64,000 bases of DNA from CAVWDU01 sp963840725 (GTDB lineage Bacteria > Pseudomonadota > Gammaproteobacteria > Pseudomonadales > Halieaceae): positions 124,001 to 188,000 of the forward strand of contig CAWIZY010000028.1 of NCBI GenBank assembly GCA_963840725.1, given 5' to 3'. The notes below the pieces were generated by a model. It was not told the DNA's origin and made no database searches. It saw only the letters and a program-made list of their open reading frames with translations. Numbering within the stretch: position 1 is the stretch's first letter; each line of letters opens with the position of its first letter. This document shows, piece after piece, positions 25,562 through 34,598 of the stretch. The translations under genes were made by a program, and so were the position numbers.

Positions 25562-26575
25562 TCAGAACTGCTCGAGAAAGCGCAGGTCATTGTCGAAAAA
25601 CAGGCGCAGGTCGTTGACCCCATAGCGCAGCATCGCCAATCGCTCTACGCCCATGCCAAAGGCGAAACCTGTATATTTTTCAGCATCGATATTGGAGTAC
25701 TGGAATACCTTGGGATGCACCATGCCGCAGCCCATCACTTCCAGCCAACCGGTGTTGCTGCAGACACGACAACCACTACCGCCGCAGTTCACACACTGAA
25801 TATCCACTTCCGCAGAGGGTTCTGTGAAGGGAAAATAGGAGGGCCTGAAGCGCACGGCCAGTTCACGCTCAAACAACACCCGCAGAAATTCCTCAACGAC
25901 GCCCTTGAGGTCCGCGAAGCTGGTGTGCTCATCCACCAGCAGACCCTCAACCTGATGAAACATCGGCGTATGGGTGAGGTCTGAATCGCAACGGTAAACC
26001 CGGCCCGGACAGATAATCCGCAGCGGGGGCTCATCGGTCTCCATCACCCGGACCTGCACCGGCGACGTATGGGTGCGCAATACCGTGGTTTCGTCAACGT
26101 AAAAGGTATCGTGCATGGCGCGCGCCGGGTGGTGTGCAGGAATGTTAAGGGCCTCGAAATTGTGGTAATCGTCTTCGATTTCCGGGCCCTCGACCACCTC
26201 GAAACCAATCGACGCGAAAAAATCCTCTATCCGCTCTCGGGTGCGGGTAACCGGGTGGATACCACCCGTCTGTTCGCCACGTCCAGGCAAGGTGACGTCG
26301 ATGCGTTCGGCGGCAATGCGTGCGTCGGTGGACGCTGCTTCCAGTTGCGTTTTGCGCTCACCGATAAGCGCCTGCACTTCCTGCTTGACCACATTGATTC
26401 GTGCCCCCGCGGCGGGCCTTTCATCCGCAGACAGCTGACCCAACCCTTTCAGGAGGCCGGTGATATGGCCCTTCTTGCCCAGGTAGTCAACCCGCAGTTG
26501 CTCCAGGGTGGCGCCATCGGGGGCCGCAGCGATTGCAGCTTTAGCCTCGTTGGCCAGTGGTTCCAGGTTTTCCAT
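25562..26575 (-). CDS. pheS: Phenylalanyl-tRNA synthetase alpha subunit
   Basis: 337 residues: N-terminal coiled coil (about 1-90) and class II catalytic domain with motif 2 'PGRVYRCDSDLTHTPMFHQVEG', 'FRPSYFPFTEPSAEVDI', a cysteine-rich insert 'CVNCGGSGCRVC' and motif 3 'GMGVERLAMLRYGV'. Charges tRNA-Phe together with PheT. Separated from rplT by a terminator hairpin; I found no phenylalanine-rich leader peptide in the gap. Confidence 0.98.
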   Translation of the reverse strand: MENLEPLANEAKAAIAAAPDGATLEQLRVDYLGKKGHITGLLKGLGQLSADERPAAGARINVVKQEVQALIGERKTQLEAASTDARIAAERIDVTLPGRGEQTGGIHPVTRTRERIEDFFASIGFEVVEGPEIEDDYHNFEALNIPAHHPARAMHDTFYVDETTVLRTHTSPVQVRVMETDEPPLRIICPGRVYRCDSDLTHTPMFHQVEGLLVDEHTSFADLKGVVEEFLRVLFERELAVRFRPSYFPFTEPSAEVDIQCVNCGGSGCRVCSNTGWLEVMGCGMVHPKVFQYSNIDAEKYTGFAFGMGVERLAMLRYGVNDLRLFFDNDLRFLEQF

Positions 26576-26601
26576 CTCTCAATCTCTACATCGCGGTGGC
26601 T

Positions 26602-26635
26602 AAAAAAAAGGGAAAGAGCATAGCCCTTTCCCTTT
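26602..26635 (-). terminator. Terminator/attenuator hairpin between rplT and pheS
   Basis: Reading on the minus strand, a 10-bp perfect stem (AAAGGGAAAG with CTTTCCCTTT) is followed by a run of T. It separates the infC-rpmI-rplT unit from pheST and probably reduces read-through. Confidence 0.88.
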
Positions 26636-26681
26636 CTGTCCTACATGTCGCCAGCGAAAACCGCCGCAGCGGTTCGGGGGC

Positions 26682-27038
26682 TCAGGCCAATGCGGCCTTC
26701 GCTTGCTCCACGATCGCTGTAAACGCTGGTTTGTCATGCACAGCCAGATCCGCCAATACCCGTCGATCAAGGGCGATGTCGGCCTTTTTCAAACCATTGA
26801 TCAGCCGGCTGTAGCTGAGACCATTGGCCCGTGACTGGGCGTTGATGCGGGTGATCCACAGCGAGCGAAACTGACGCTTGCGCTGACGGCGATCACGGTA
26901 AGCATATTGGCCCGCTTTGGTAACGGCTTGCTTGGCAACACGAAATACCCGGCTGCGAGCGCCGTAGTAGCCCTTGGCCTGCTTCAGAATTTTCTTGTGA
27001 CGGCGGTGAGCCACCACACCACGTTTTACGCGAGGCAT
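26682..27038 (-). CDS. rplT: 50S ribosomal protein L20
   Basis: 118 residues, basic, with the conserved 'RVKRGVVAHRRHKKILKQAKGYYGARSRV' N-terminal helix region and 'INGLKKADIALDRRVLADLA'. It binds 23S rRNA early in assembly and, in relatives, represses its own operon. Located 30 bases after rpmI. Confidence 0.98.
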   Translation of the reverse strand: MPRVKRGVVAHRRHKKILKQAKGYYGARSRVFRVAKQAVTKAGQYAYRDRRQRKRQFRSLWITRINAQSRANGLSYSRLINGLKKADIALDRRVLADLAVHDKPAFTAIVEQAKAALA

Positions 27039-27068
27039 AAGTCTTCTCCCTAGTCCTTTAGATAACCA

Positions 27069-27263
27069 TTACTTGGCACGCAACAGACGATCAACCAGAA
27101 CTGTATCGCTCTTGTCGACCATTGAGGTACCGCGCAGTTGACGCTTACGCTTGGTGGTCATCTTGGTAAGGATGTGACTCTTGTTCGCACTCTTACGCTT
27201 GTATCCGCCGGCGGTCTTCTTAAACCGCTTGGCAGCCCCACTGTGAATTTTTGCTTTAGGCAT
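27069..27263 (-). CDS. rpmI: 50S ribosomal protein L35
   Basis: 64 residues, highly basic, with 'KIHSGAAKRFKKTAGGYKRK' and the terminal 'DTVLVDRLLRAK'. Standard position between infC and rplT. Confidence 0.98.
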   Translation of the reverse strand: MPKAKIHSGAAKRFKKTAGGYKRKSANKSHILTKMTTKRKRQLRGTSMVDKSDTVLVDRLLRAK

Positions 27264-27322
27264 TGTATTTACTCCGCATTCGCAAGTGAAAAAAATAAAG
27301 AAACAAGGGCATTCACAGGCCG

Positions 27323-27859
27323 CTAGTTCTTCTTCTTGGGAGCGATAACCATAGTGAGTTGCCGGCCTTCCATTTTCGGGAATTGCTCGACAGAGCCCAA
27401 CTCGGCCAGATCAGCTTCTACTCGCTTGAGTAGCTCCATGCCGATTTCCTGGTGAGCCATTTCACGCCCGCGAAACCGCAGGGTGACTTTGGCCTTATCG
27501 CCATTTTCAAGGAAACGTGTAAGGTTGCGTAGTTTTACCTCATAGTCTCCCTGCTCCGTCCCTGGACGAAACTTCATCTCTTTAACCTGGGTACGCTTCT
27601 GCTTCTTCTTTTGAGCAGACTTCTGCTTTTTGGCCTCAAATACGTGCTTGCCGTAGTCCATGACCTTGCAGACAACAGGGTCTGAGTCAGCTATCAACAC
27701 CAGATCCATGCTGGCCGCCTCGGCCGCCGCCAGGGCCTCGCTCAAGGGGACAACCCCCACCTGTTCGCCGTCTGCTCCAACCAACCGCACCTGTTCTGCG
27801 GTAATCTGGTCGTTGATGATCGCTTTCTTGCTGGCACCTTTGCCGCTGTCTCTCTTAAT
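27323..27859 (-). CDS. infC: Translation initiation factor IF-3, ATT start
   Basis: 178 residues when begun at the ATT at 27859-27857, which lies seven bases after GGAG; the ATC two codons earlier is too close to that site. An ATT start is a known feature of infC, used for autoregulation because IF-3 itself rejects non-standard start codons. The ATT overlaps the thrS stop (CATTAAG). Sequence contains the IF-3 N-domain ('INDQITAEQVRLVGADGEQVGVV'), a lysine-rich linker and the C-domain ('KMEGRQLTMVIAP'). Confidence 0.96.
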   Translation of the reverse strand: MKRDSGKGASKKAIINDQITAEQVRLVGADGEQVGVVPLSEALAAAEAASMDLVLIADSDPVVCKVMDYGKHVFEAKKQKSAQKKKQKRTQVKEMKFRPGTEQGDYEVKLRNLTRFLENGDKAKVTLRFRGREMAHQEIGMELLKRVEADLAELGSVEQFPKMEGRQLTMVIAPKKKN

Positions 27860-29795
27860 GCTGATTCTCCAGGTTTTCCAATGCAATGCGACCGCGGCGA
27901 GCTACATCGTCTGCGAGGTGCGTTGTGAACGCATCCAGACCCATACTTCCCAGGTCCTCGCCACGACGGGCGCGCACGGCCACCGTCTCTGATTCGACTT
28001 CTTTATCTCCCACTACCAACAGGTAGGGAACCCGCCCAATCGTGTGCTCGCGGATTTTAAAGCCGATCTTTTCATTTCTCAAGTCCGAAATGACCCGAAA
28101 ACCCTTGTTTCTCAGGGACTCCTCCACTTTCATGGCATATTGGGCGTGTTTATCGGTAATATTCAGCACTACAGCCTGGGTTGGGGCCAGCCAGGCGGGA
28201 AACATGCCTTCGTAGTTTTCGATCAGAATACCGATAAACCGCTCGAAGGATCCCAGGATCGCCCGGTGCAACATAACCGGCACCTGCCGGGACCCGTCCT
28301 CGGCGACATACTGGGCGTCGAGGCGGCCGGGCATAGAAAAGTCCACCTGCATGGTCCCCAACTGCCATACCCGGCCAATACAGTCCTTCAGCGAAAACTC
28401 GATTTTGGGACCATAGAACGCCCCTTCACCCGGGAGCTCTTCCCACGGCAGTTTTTGGGCGTCCAACGCTTGTGCCAGGGCTTGCTCCGCCCGATCCCAG
28501 TCCGCGTCCGTGCCAACCCGCTTCTCCGGCCGGGTGGAGAGGCGGTAGATCACCTCGTTGAAACCGAAATCCTTGTAGACCTCATGCAGGAAATCGATAA
28601 AAGCCGAGACCTCGGGCTGAACCTGTTCCTCGGTACAAAATATGTGTGCGTCGTCCTGCGTAAAGCCGCGGACACGCATGATGCCGTGCAGAGAACCCGA
28701 GGGCTCGTTGCGATGGCAGCTGCCAAATTCCGCCAGTCGCAGCGGCAGGTCGCGGTAGGATTTGAGCCCCTGGTTGAAGACCTGCACGTGACAGGGGCAG
28801 TTCATCGGCTTGACGGCAAAGGAACGCTCGTCGGCGTTGAGCATGAACATATCATCGCCAAATTTGTCGGCGTGACCGGATCGCTCCCAAAGGGAAATAT
28901 CCACCAGTTGGGGGGTTTTGATTTCCTGGTAACCCTGCTCGATTTGAGCACTTCGCATGTACTGCTCTATGGTTTGGTATATGGACCAGCCCGCCGGGTG
29001 CCAGAAAACCATCCCGGGTGCTTCCTCCTGGGTGTGGAACAGGCCCAACTGCTTGCCAATCTTGCGATGGTCGCGCTTCTCGGCTTCCTCTATACGGTGC
29101 AGGTAAGCCTTCAGCTGCTTGGGAGTGGCCCAGGCGGTACCGTATATGCGTTGCAGCATGCTGTTGTTGGAATCTCCACGCCAGTAGGCCCCGGCTACCT
29201 TGGTCAGCTTGAACGCCTTGAGTTTGCCTGTGCTGGGAACGTGGGGGCCGCGGCACAAGTCCATCCACGCGCCCTGCTGGTAGACGCTGATCTCCTCGTC
29301 CCCGGGCAACTCCTCGATGATTTGCACCTTGTAGGTCTCGCCCATGTTGCGAAAGATCTCTACCGCCTTGTCGCGGCTGCAGACTATGCGCTCCACCGGC
29401 AGATCCTCGGCGACGAGTTCACGCATGCGCTCCTCGATCTTTTCCAGGTCCTCCGGAGAGAACGGTTTGCCGGTAGCGAAGTCGTAAAAAAAGCCGTCTT
29501 CAATCACTGGGCCAATGGTGACCTGCACACCGGGAAACAGCTGCTGAGTCGCCATTGCCAGCAAATGCGCCGTGGAGTGGCGAATAACTTCCAGTCCTTC
29601 CTCGTCGCGCTCCGTAATAATCGCCAGGGAGGCATCGGCCTCAATCAGATAAGAGGTATCCACAGTCTCGTCATTAACCACGCCAGCCAGAGCTGCCTTG
29701 GCCAGGCCGGGACCAATATCTGCTGCCACATCGTGGACGGTGATCGGATCTGCGTAAGTTCGCTGGCTGTGATCGGGGAGCGTAATAACGGGCAT
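27855..29795 (-). CDS. thrS: Threonyl-tRNA synthetase
   Basis: 646 residues: TGS domain (1-62), editing domain with 'HSTAHLLAMATQQLFP' (about 72-90), class II catalytic core with motif 2 region 'SCHRNEPSGSLHGIMRVRGFTQDD' and zinc ligand cysteine in 'KPMNCPCHVQVF', and the C-terminal anticodon-binding domain. First gene of thrS-infC-rpmI-rplT. Confidence 0.98.
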   Translation of the reverse strand: MPVITLPDHSQRTYADPITVHDVAADIGPGLAKAALAGVVNDETVDTSYLIEADASLAIITERDEEGLEVIRHSTAHLLAMATQQLFPGVQVTIGPVIEDGFFYDFATGKPFSPEDLEKIEERMRELVAEDLPVERIVCSRDKAVEIFRNMGETYKVQIIEELPGDEEISVYQQGAWMDLCRGPHVPSTGKLKAFKLTKVAGAYWRGDSNNSMLQRIYGTAWATPKQLKAYLHRIEEAEKRDHRKIGKQLGLFHTQEEAPGMVFWHPAGWSIYQTIEQYMRSAQIEQGYQEIKTPQLVDISLWERSGHADKFGDDMFMLNADERSFAVKPMNCPCHVQVFNQGLKSYRDLPLRLAEFGSCHRNEPSGSLHGIMRVRGFTQDDAHIFCTEEQVQPEVSAFIDFLHEVYKDFGFNEVIYRLSTRPEKRVGTDADWDRAEQALAQALDAQKLPWEELPGEGAFYGPKIEFSLKDCIGRVWQLGTMQVDFSMPGRLDAQYVAEDGSRQVPVMLHRAILGSFERFIGILIENYEGMFPAWLAPTQAVVLNITDKHAQYAMKVEESLRNKGFRVISDLRNEKIGFKIREHTIGRVPYLLVVGDKEVESETVAVRARRGEDLGSMGLDAFTTHLADDVARRGRIALENLENQH

Positions 29796-30286
29796 TGCCG
29801 GTTCCTTGGTCAGTGGTGCCCCCTACAAAAGGGCACGTGGCGTTGTTACCGCTTGAGTCCGGTCAGAACACTGTTCGCTGACAGAGCGTTACCTCTGCGG
29901 GGCAGTGTGCGGACCTCTGCGGGCTGCGGAGTTTGCCTGATCGCAACCGAAAAGAAAAGACCGGGCAATGGCAGTAGTCGGGGCCCTTGTCTGGCCGGCC
30001 CCGGCTTGCGGTCTGGACGGTATGCATCAGAGCTCAGCGCCCACTGAACGCTAATTTAGGCACCGGCCGTGTCAGTAATCTTTACAGCAGTGGCTGCGAG
30101 GCGGTGTCGGTTACGGACAAAAACCAGCTGGCGCGGGGGCTGGTCCATATATTGCATCGCAAGCACTGACTATTGAACATTGTTAAAACGGTAAGCCTTG
30201 GCCTCCCACGTGCGAGTCAACAAAGTGAGGAGCGAGCCAGTGGATGGGCCTAGCGGAAACATACCAAACCATTTGGGATATCATTT
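29796..30286. other. Intergenic region upstream of thrS
   Basis: 491 bases between divergent thrS and the gene at 30287. It must carry the thrS promoter and leader. I could not define a tRNA-like operator or a convincing promoter, and no conserved ORF is visible. Confidence 0.5.
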
Positions 30287-30700
30287 ATGAGCACTGTGGC
30301 AACCATTACGCTGTTTTTCGCGGCGGTATACTGGCTGTTCAAACCACGGGAAAGGGCTGATCCGGCACCCCGCCTGCAGCGCTGCTTTCCCAAACCCTAT
30401 CCGGCCACGTCCATTGTCCATAATGCAGACGCCTGTACGGCGGTCAAAGCACTGGAGGGTACACGCTTTCTGGCCTGGGAAGCCCCCAGTATCCCGGTAT
30501 CCGGTTGCGGGACGGACCAGTGCCAGTGCCGTTACATCTATCATGCAGACCGTCGCGCATCGGGCAGCGACCGACGCAGCCACGACCCGGAAAACCCCGT
30601 CGATCCCAGCTTCGACCGCCGCCGCGGCAATGATCGGCGAGCAACAAGGCAGGGACAGCGTGCCAGCGCCGAGTCCAACCGGATCGGTCACATTGCCTGA
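30287..30700 (+). CDS. Unknown protein with a Cys-rich core and basic RRR/DRR tail
   Basis: 137 residues: an N-terminal hydrophobic anchor ('TITLFFAAVYWLF'), then a region with 'HNADACTAVKALEGTRFLAWEAP', a cysteine cluster 'SGCGTDQCQCRYIYHADRR' and a basic acidic-paired tail ('FDRRRGNDRR'). The C-x-C-x-Y-x-H-x2-DRR pattern looks conserved and could bind metal, but I do not know the family or function. No strong ribosome site is seen. Confidence 0.55.
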   Translation: MSTVATITLFFAAVYWLFKPRERADPAPRLQRCFPKPYPATSIVHNADACTAVKALEGTRFLAWEAPSIPVSGCGTDQCQCRYIYHADRRASGSDRRSHDPENPVDPSFDRRRGNDRRATRQGQRASAESNRIGHIA

Positions 30701-30756
30701 CATACCTGATGCGATGCTGTCCTCAAAACACGGAATTCCCCCAACAGGCGCGACAG

Positions 30757-31464
30757 CTATAGCGTGGAGGCCGGCCAGGCCATAGCCGCAGCCCGACCGA
30801 ACGCGGCCCGACCGAACGCGGCCCGACCGAACGCGGCCCGACCGAACGCGGCCCGTTCTTTAACGGGCCGCGGAGTAACCACCGGACGCGCGCTAACGAC
30901 GTAACGCAAAGCGCCGCCGCTGCGGACCGCATCGAAGGGATAACAGGTCACCAACAATAGCTGGGTGGGCAAGCCCTGTTGCAGCGGCAGAGTCTCCCGC
31001 GAGGCGTTTACGACATACCGCCCGGTCACCCGATAATCCTGCCGCTGGCCCCCGGCCCGCTCAACCTGCAACAGCGTACCCAGGCGCAGATGACGCAAGA
31101 AAGCAAAGTGCGTGTCGCGATGGCCCCCGATCACACTAACTCCGGGTTCACCCGGCATCGCCGAGGCGAGCTCCAGGCCCGGACCGAAGGCCAGCGCATG
31201 GCCACCAGCCCCCGCCAGCACGTACAGATCTTTGCCATGATCCGGGACTCGCAGCCTGGCGACGGGCCAGGTATCAGCCCAGGGCCATGGCCTCACCGGC
31301 GCGCCCGAGGCCGTGCTATGGGACCAGGCGAAGCTGATCAAATATTGGGCAACAATGGCTTTCACATCGATCCACGCCGCGGCCGTCAGTTGCCAGCCTG
31401 ATGCAGTAAGCAGCACAACAAACGCGACGCGGCGCCAGTGGTCAATCGCGGCGGATCGGATCAC
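30757..31464 (-). CDS. Class GN sortase with a repeat-expanded C-terminus
   Basis: 235 residues from a GTG preceded by GGAGG. One N-terminal membrane helix ('RVAFVVLLTASGWQL'), then the sortase barrel with the catalytic triad visible: H115 ('VIGGHRDTHFAF'), C174 ('LLVTCYPFDAV') and R187 ('GALRYVV'). Class GN sortases are the Gram-negative type dedicated to one target, here the VIT/VWA protein whose gene overlaps by 23 bases. After the barrel the protein ends with about five copies of RAAFG, encoded by a 15-bp minisatellite, which extends beyond the usual family C-terminus. Confidence 0.93.
   Translation of the reverse strand: MIRSAAIDHWRRVAFVVLLTASGWQLTAAAWIDVKAIVAQYLISFAWSHSTASGAPVRPWPWADTWPVARLRVPDHGKDLYVLAGAGGHALAFGPGLELASAMPGEPGVSVIGGHRDTHFAFLRHLRLGTLLQVERAGGQRQDYRVTGRYVVNASRETLPLQQGLPTQLLLVTCYPFDAVRSGGALRYVVSARPVVTPRPVKERAAFGRAAFGRAAFGRAAFGRAAAMAWPASTL
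30791..30850. repeat. 15-bp minisatellite inside the sortase gene, 4 copies
   Basis: Four exact copies of GCCCGACCGAACGCG. In frame, it encodes the RAAFG repeats at the sortase C-terminus. The exactness of all copies suggests copy number can vary. Confidence 0.96.
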
Positions 31465-33739
31465 GGTCCACCTCCGGTTGGCGCAGTACGTAGGTGAGCA
31501 GGGCCAAAAACGACAGCAGCAGCCCGAGGTAGGCCCGGGCCGGGCCAGTGGTCGCAGTCGCCGGATAGCCTACTGCCTGCATGATCTGTCCCTGTGGCCG
31601 GGTGTTGGGCACCGGGCGTGACCGCCAGCTTTCGTCGGAGGGGCGCGAAACCTGCTGTTCCACCGCAACGAAGCTGGTATAGGGACTGAGTAACTGATGG
31701 GTCAGCGCCACCGGCAACACCCGTGCACGCACCGCTTCATCACTGTGGCCCGTGGCCTTGAGGTCGAGCAGCGCCGCAACTTTTCGCCGTGCCCACAAAC
31801 TGGCCACGCCGTCATGCTCTGCGACTGAGACGTCGGCCTCAATCTGTAACCGTGTCGACCAGGGCTCCCCGGCACTGCGGCCGCTGATTATTACGTCTGT
31901 CACTGCCGTAGTGCTTTCAGGCAGTTTCGCGGTAATCACCAGCGGGTCACCGGCGTAGAGGTCCGGAATTCGTTTGGGCCAGATTTCTACCTCATCAGAC
32001 TGTGGCCACCGCACCTGAATATCGGTAACCATGGGACTGGCAATCTGCTCAAACAGGTCGGACATTTTTTCTGCCACCTCTGCAAGGTCACCGATCGCGG
32101 TATAACTGCCCCGACCGAACTCCGCGGCCTTGCGCATAAACCAACTATTGGGCGCCGAGCCGATACCCACTGTGAACAGCCGGGTATCCCCCAGCCCTTG
32201 CTCGATAGCACGATACAGCGCCACTTCATTGCCGACTGCGCCATCGGTGATGAACACGATCTGTCGCAACCGACCTGCAGGGGTCTCGCGCGCCGGGCCC
32301 AAAAGTGCGCGACTCAGTGCCGGCAGCATTTCTGTCCCGCCGCCAGCCTGCAACTGGCGCACAAACTCCCGGGCCGAGGCAACGTAATGACGAGTGGCGG
32401 GAACCGGAGCCCGATGCAACGGCTTCACGCGCTGATCAAAGGCTATGATGTTGAAGTGGTCGGTGGTCTCTAACTGACGCAACGCGAGTTCGAGACTGCT
32501 GCGTGCCTGCTCGATAGACACGCCTCCCATAGAACCCGAGGTATCAATGACAAAGATAATCTCTCGCGGCGGCCCGGAATCCCTCTCATCACCGGACAGC
32601 GCCACGGGTTGCGGCGGCATGAGCATCAACATTGCATAACGCTGGCCAGCAACCGATTCAGAAAAGACGGCCGCCTGGGGCTGGGCGCCCACCACGGGCA
32701 CCCACCGCAGTACAAAGTCCCTATCCATCTCACTGGGGCCATTTGATAGCTCAACCCGATAAACACCACTACTGCGGGCCAAGGTGATTTCGTGATAGCT
32801 CGCCTCGACACTCGCCAGGGGCATACCGGGGTCCAGGGTAGCGCTGATCTCAATCGGATTGAGTGGTGCCGCAGCGGAACCCGGGTTCATATGCTGCGGT
32901 GGTGATATTGCAGCTGCATCGGGCACCTGGTCCGTCGCCAGACCCCAACCGTGCAGTGGCCCGACCGTCATTGGGTCGAGATTATCTGCACGTGAATCCA
33001 GCAGCGGCACACCGGGTATATAGCGCGGCGTCAGGGTCATCGGGAAGCGTAGCGAGAACGCACCGGCCTGATAATCGAGGGGTTGGACATACTCCAACTG
33101 AACGGTGATCTGCTCCCCGGGACCAATATTGGCGATCCGGTTACTGAACAGGTTGGGGCGCTGCTGAGACACCAGGCTGGCCTTTTTCCCCGCGTGCAGG
33201 GCCTGGCGGTAGATCTCAGCGGCCTCAGTACGTTCACGAATGCTACCGACTATACGTCGCTCCCCGACCTTTATTTCCATGCGACGCACTGCCGCCCTGT
33301 CGGGCAGCGGGAATGTGTAGACACCCTCCACCCAGTCATCGCCGACATGCAGGAAAGTTTGCTCCAGGGTGACCACAGCCAGCATTCCGCTAATGGCGAA
33401 ATGCACTTTGCTGTGCTGCATTGGCGCAGGCCGCGCGCTATCGCTGCCATCACTCTGCAGAGCCATTTGCCCGCTCCCCGACTGCACAGCCGGCTCGCCC
33501 GGCAAGCCAAGGGAGCGCGCCGGGCTGGCGTTCAGTAAAAGCAACAACACGGCGGTCATTACCACACGGGTCAGAACGAGCAGGCACATCGAACTGGTGC
33601 CAGCGCACTGATGCCAGCCGCACTGATGCCAGCCGCAACTGATGCCAGCCGCACTGACGCTAGTAACAAGCTCGCCAGCCCCTTTGGTGCTGGACACGGG
33701 CAGTGGTAAAGCACGCCGACCGGGGTTTAAAGAGTACAT
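31442..33739 (-). CDS. Marine proteobacterial sortase target protein (VIT and VWA domains)
   Basis: 765 residues from ATG 33739 (GAGGA ribosome site); upstream frame would overlap the response regulator. A poorly conserved N-terminus contains GWHQC repeats, then a hydrophobic signal (about 60-76), a VIT domain (about 108-235), a VWA domain with MIDAS 'VIDTSGSM' (near 398), and a C-terminal sorting signal: 'YPATAT' at 725-730, helix 'AYLGLLLSFLALLTYVL' and a charged tail. This is the dedicated substrate of the neighbouring sortase and is probably tethered to the envelope. The motif is close to, but not exactly, the LPxTA-like consensus. Confidence 0.93.
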   Translation of the reverse strand: MYSLNPGRRALPLPVSSTKGAGELVTSVSAAGISCGWHQCGWHQCAGTSSMCLLVLTRVVMTAVLLLLLNASPARSLGLPGEPAVQSGSGQMALQSDGSDSARPAPMQHSKVHFAISGMLAVVTLEQTFLHVGDDWVEGVYTFPLPDRAAVRRMEIKVGERRIVGSIRERTEAAEIYRQALHAGKKASLVSQQRPNLFSNRIANIGPGEQITVQLEYVQPLDYQAGAFSLRFPMTLTPRYIPGVPLLDSRADNLDPMTVGPLHGWGLATDQVPDAAAISPPQHMNPGSAAAPLNPIEISATLDPGMPLASVEASYHEITLARSSGVYRVELSNGPSEMDRDFVLRWVPVVGAQPQAAVFSESVAGQRYAMLMLMPPQPVALSGDERDSGPPREIIFVIDTSGSMGGVSIEQARSSLELALRQLETTDHFNIIAFDQRVKPLHRAPVPATRHYVASAREFVRQLQAGGGTEMLPALSRALLGPARETPAGRLRQIVFITDGAVGNEVALYRAIEQGLGDTRLFTVGIGSAPNSWFMRKAAEFGRGSYTAIGDLAEVAEKMSDLFEQIASPMVTDIQVRWPQSDEVEIWPKRIPDLYAGDPLVITAKLPESTTAVTDVIISGRSAGEPWSTRLQIEADVSVAEHDGVASLWARRKVAALLDLKATGHSDEAVRARVLPVALTHQLLSPYTSFVAVEQQVSRPSDESWRSRPVPNTRPQGQIMQAVGYPATATTGPARAYLGLLLSFLALLTYVLRQPEVDRDPIRRD
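33605..33657. repeat. 15/16-bp minisatellite near the 5' end of the sortase target gene
   Basis: Unit GCACTGATGCCAGCC occurs twice exactly, then once with one inserted base (16 bp) and once truncated. On the minus strand it encodes the GWHQC repeats before the signal peptide. The odd-length copy shows the array has drifted. Confidence 0.92.
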
Positions 33740-33905
33740 GGCAATTCCTCGCAGTGGTTTTAAGCCATTACACACTGCGTATCTGGCAGCTCCATGCATG
33801 AATCGTGTCAATCTGCTGAACAATAATGGCGAATTGTGGCGGGTGCTTGTGCCGCTGGCAGGATTTTGAAAGTATGGGGACCGAAGCGAGCGAACCGACT
33901 GCCCC

Positions 33906-34598
33906 ATGCCCCAACATATCGTAATCGTAGAAGACGACCCGGTCATTGCGGCCAACTACAACGAGGCGCTGGAACGCCAGGGCTATCGGGTGACGGTCTA
34001 TAGGGATCGCCCCACAGCTGCCACCGGCCTGGCGCTGGCGTTGCCGGATCTGGCGATTATCGACGTCGGTCTCGGCGAAGAAATGGAAGGCGGCTTTGAG
34101 CTCTGCAGGGATCTGCGCAGCCGGGCACCGGAACTACCGATCATGCTGCTCACCGCCAGGGACTCGGAGACCGATATCATTTCCGGGCTGCGCCTTGGCG
34201 CGGACGATTACCTCACCAAAGATATCAGTCAGGCACAACTATTGGCTCGTATTAGCGCCCTCCTGCGGCGTATGCGCGCCCTGCGCAACCCGGAACAACA
34301 GCAAGACCTGATTCAATGCGGAGCACTGGTCCTCAACCGCGAGCGCATGACCAGCCACTGGCGTGATCGGGCGATAGCGCTGACAGTCACTGAATTCTGG
34401 ATCGTCCACGCACTCGCGCGCAATCCCGGTCATGTCAGAAATCGCCAACAACTGATGGATGCGGCCGATGTGGTTCTCGACGACAACACGGTTACTTCCC
34501 ACATCAAACGCATTCGGCGCAAGTTCCAGGCGGCCGACACGGCGTTTGATGCCATCGAAACAGCCTATGGCATCGGTTACCGCTGGCGCAGTCCGTGA
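33906..34598 (+). CDS. pdsR: Response regulator of the dedicated sortase system
   Basis: 230 residues: receiver domain with phospho-acceptor Asp in 'LAIIDVGLGEE' (about 53), switch Thr in 'MLLTARDSE' and Lys in 'DDYLTKDIS'; a winged-helix OmpR-type DNA-binding domain follows ('LTVTEFWIVHALARNPGHVRNRQQLM' and 'DNTVTSHIKRIRRKFQ'). It is divergent from the target gene and its stop overlaps the kinase GTG. It likely controls the sortase and target operon from the shared 167-bp intergenic region. Confidence 0.92.
   Translation: MPQHIVIVEDDPVIAANYNEALERQGYRVTVYRDRPTAATGLALALPDLAIIDVGLGEEMEGGFELCRDLRSRAPELPIMLLTARDSETDIISGLRLGADDYLTKDISQAQLLARISALLRRMRALRNPEQQQDLIQCGALVLNRERMTSHWRDRAIALTVTEFWIVHALARNPGHVRNRQQLMDAADVVLDDNTVTSHIKRIRRKFQAADTAFDAIETAYGIGYRWRSP

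Noticed and set aside
28044..30047. Long plus-strand open frame of 667 codons
   Set aside because: It lies opposite thrS in a GC-rich codon-biased region and has no domain similarity; a shadow of thrS.
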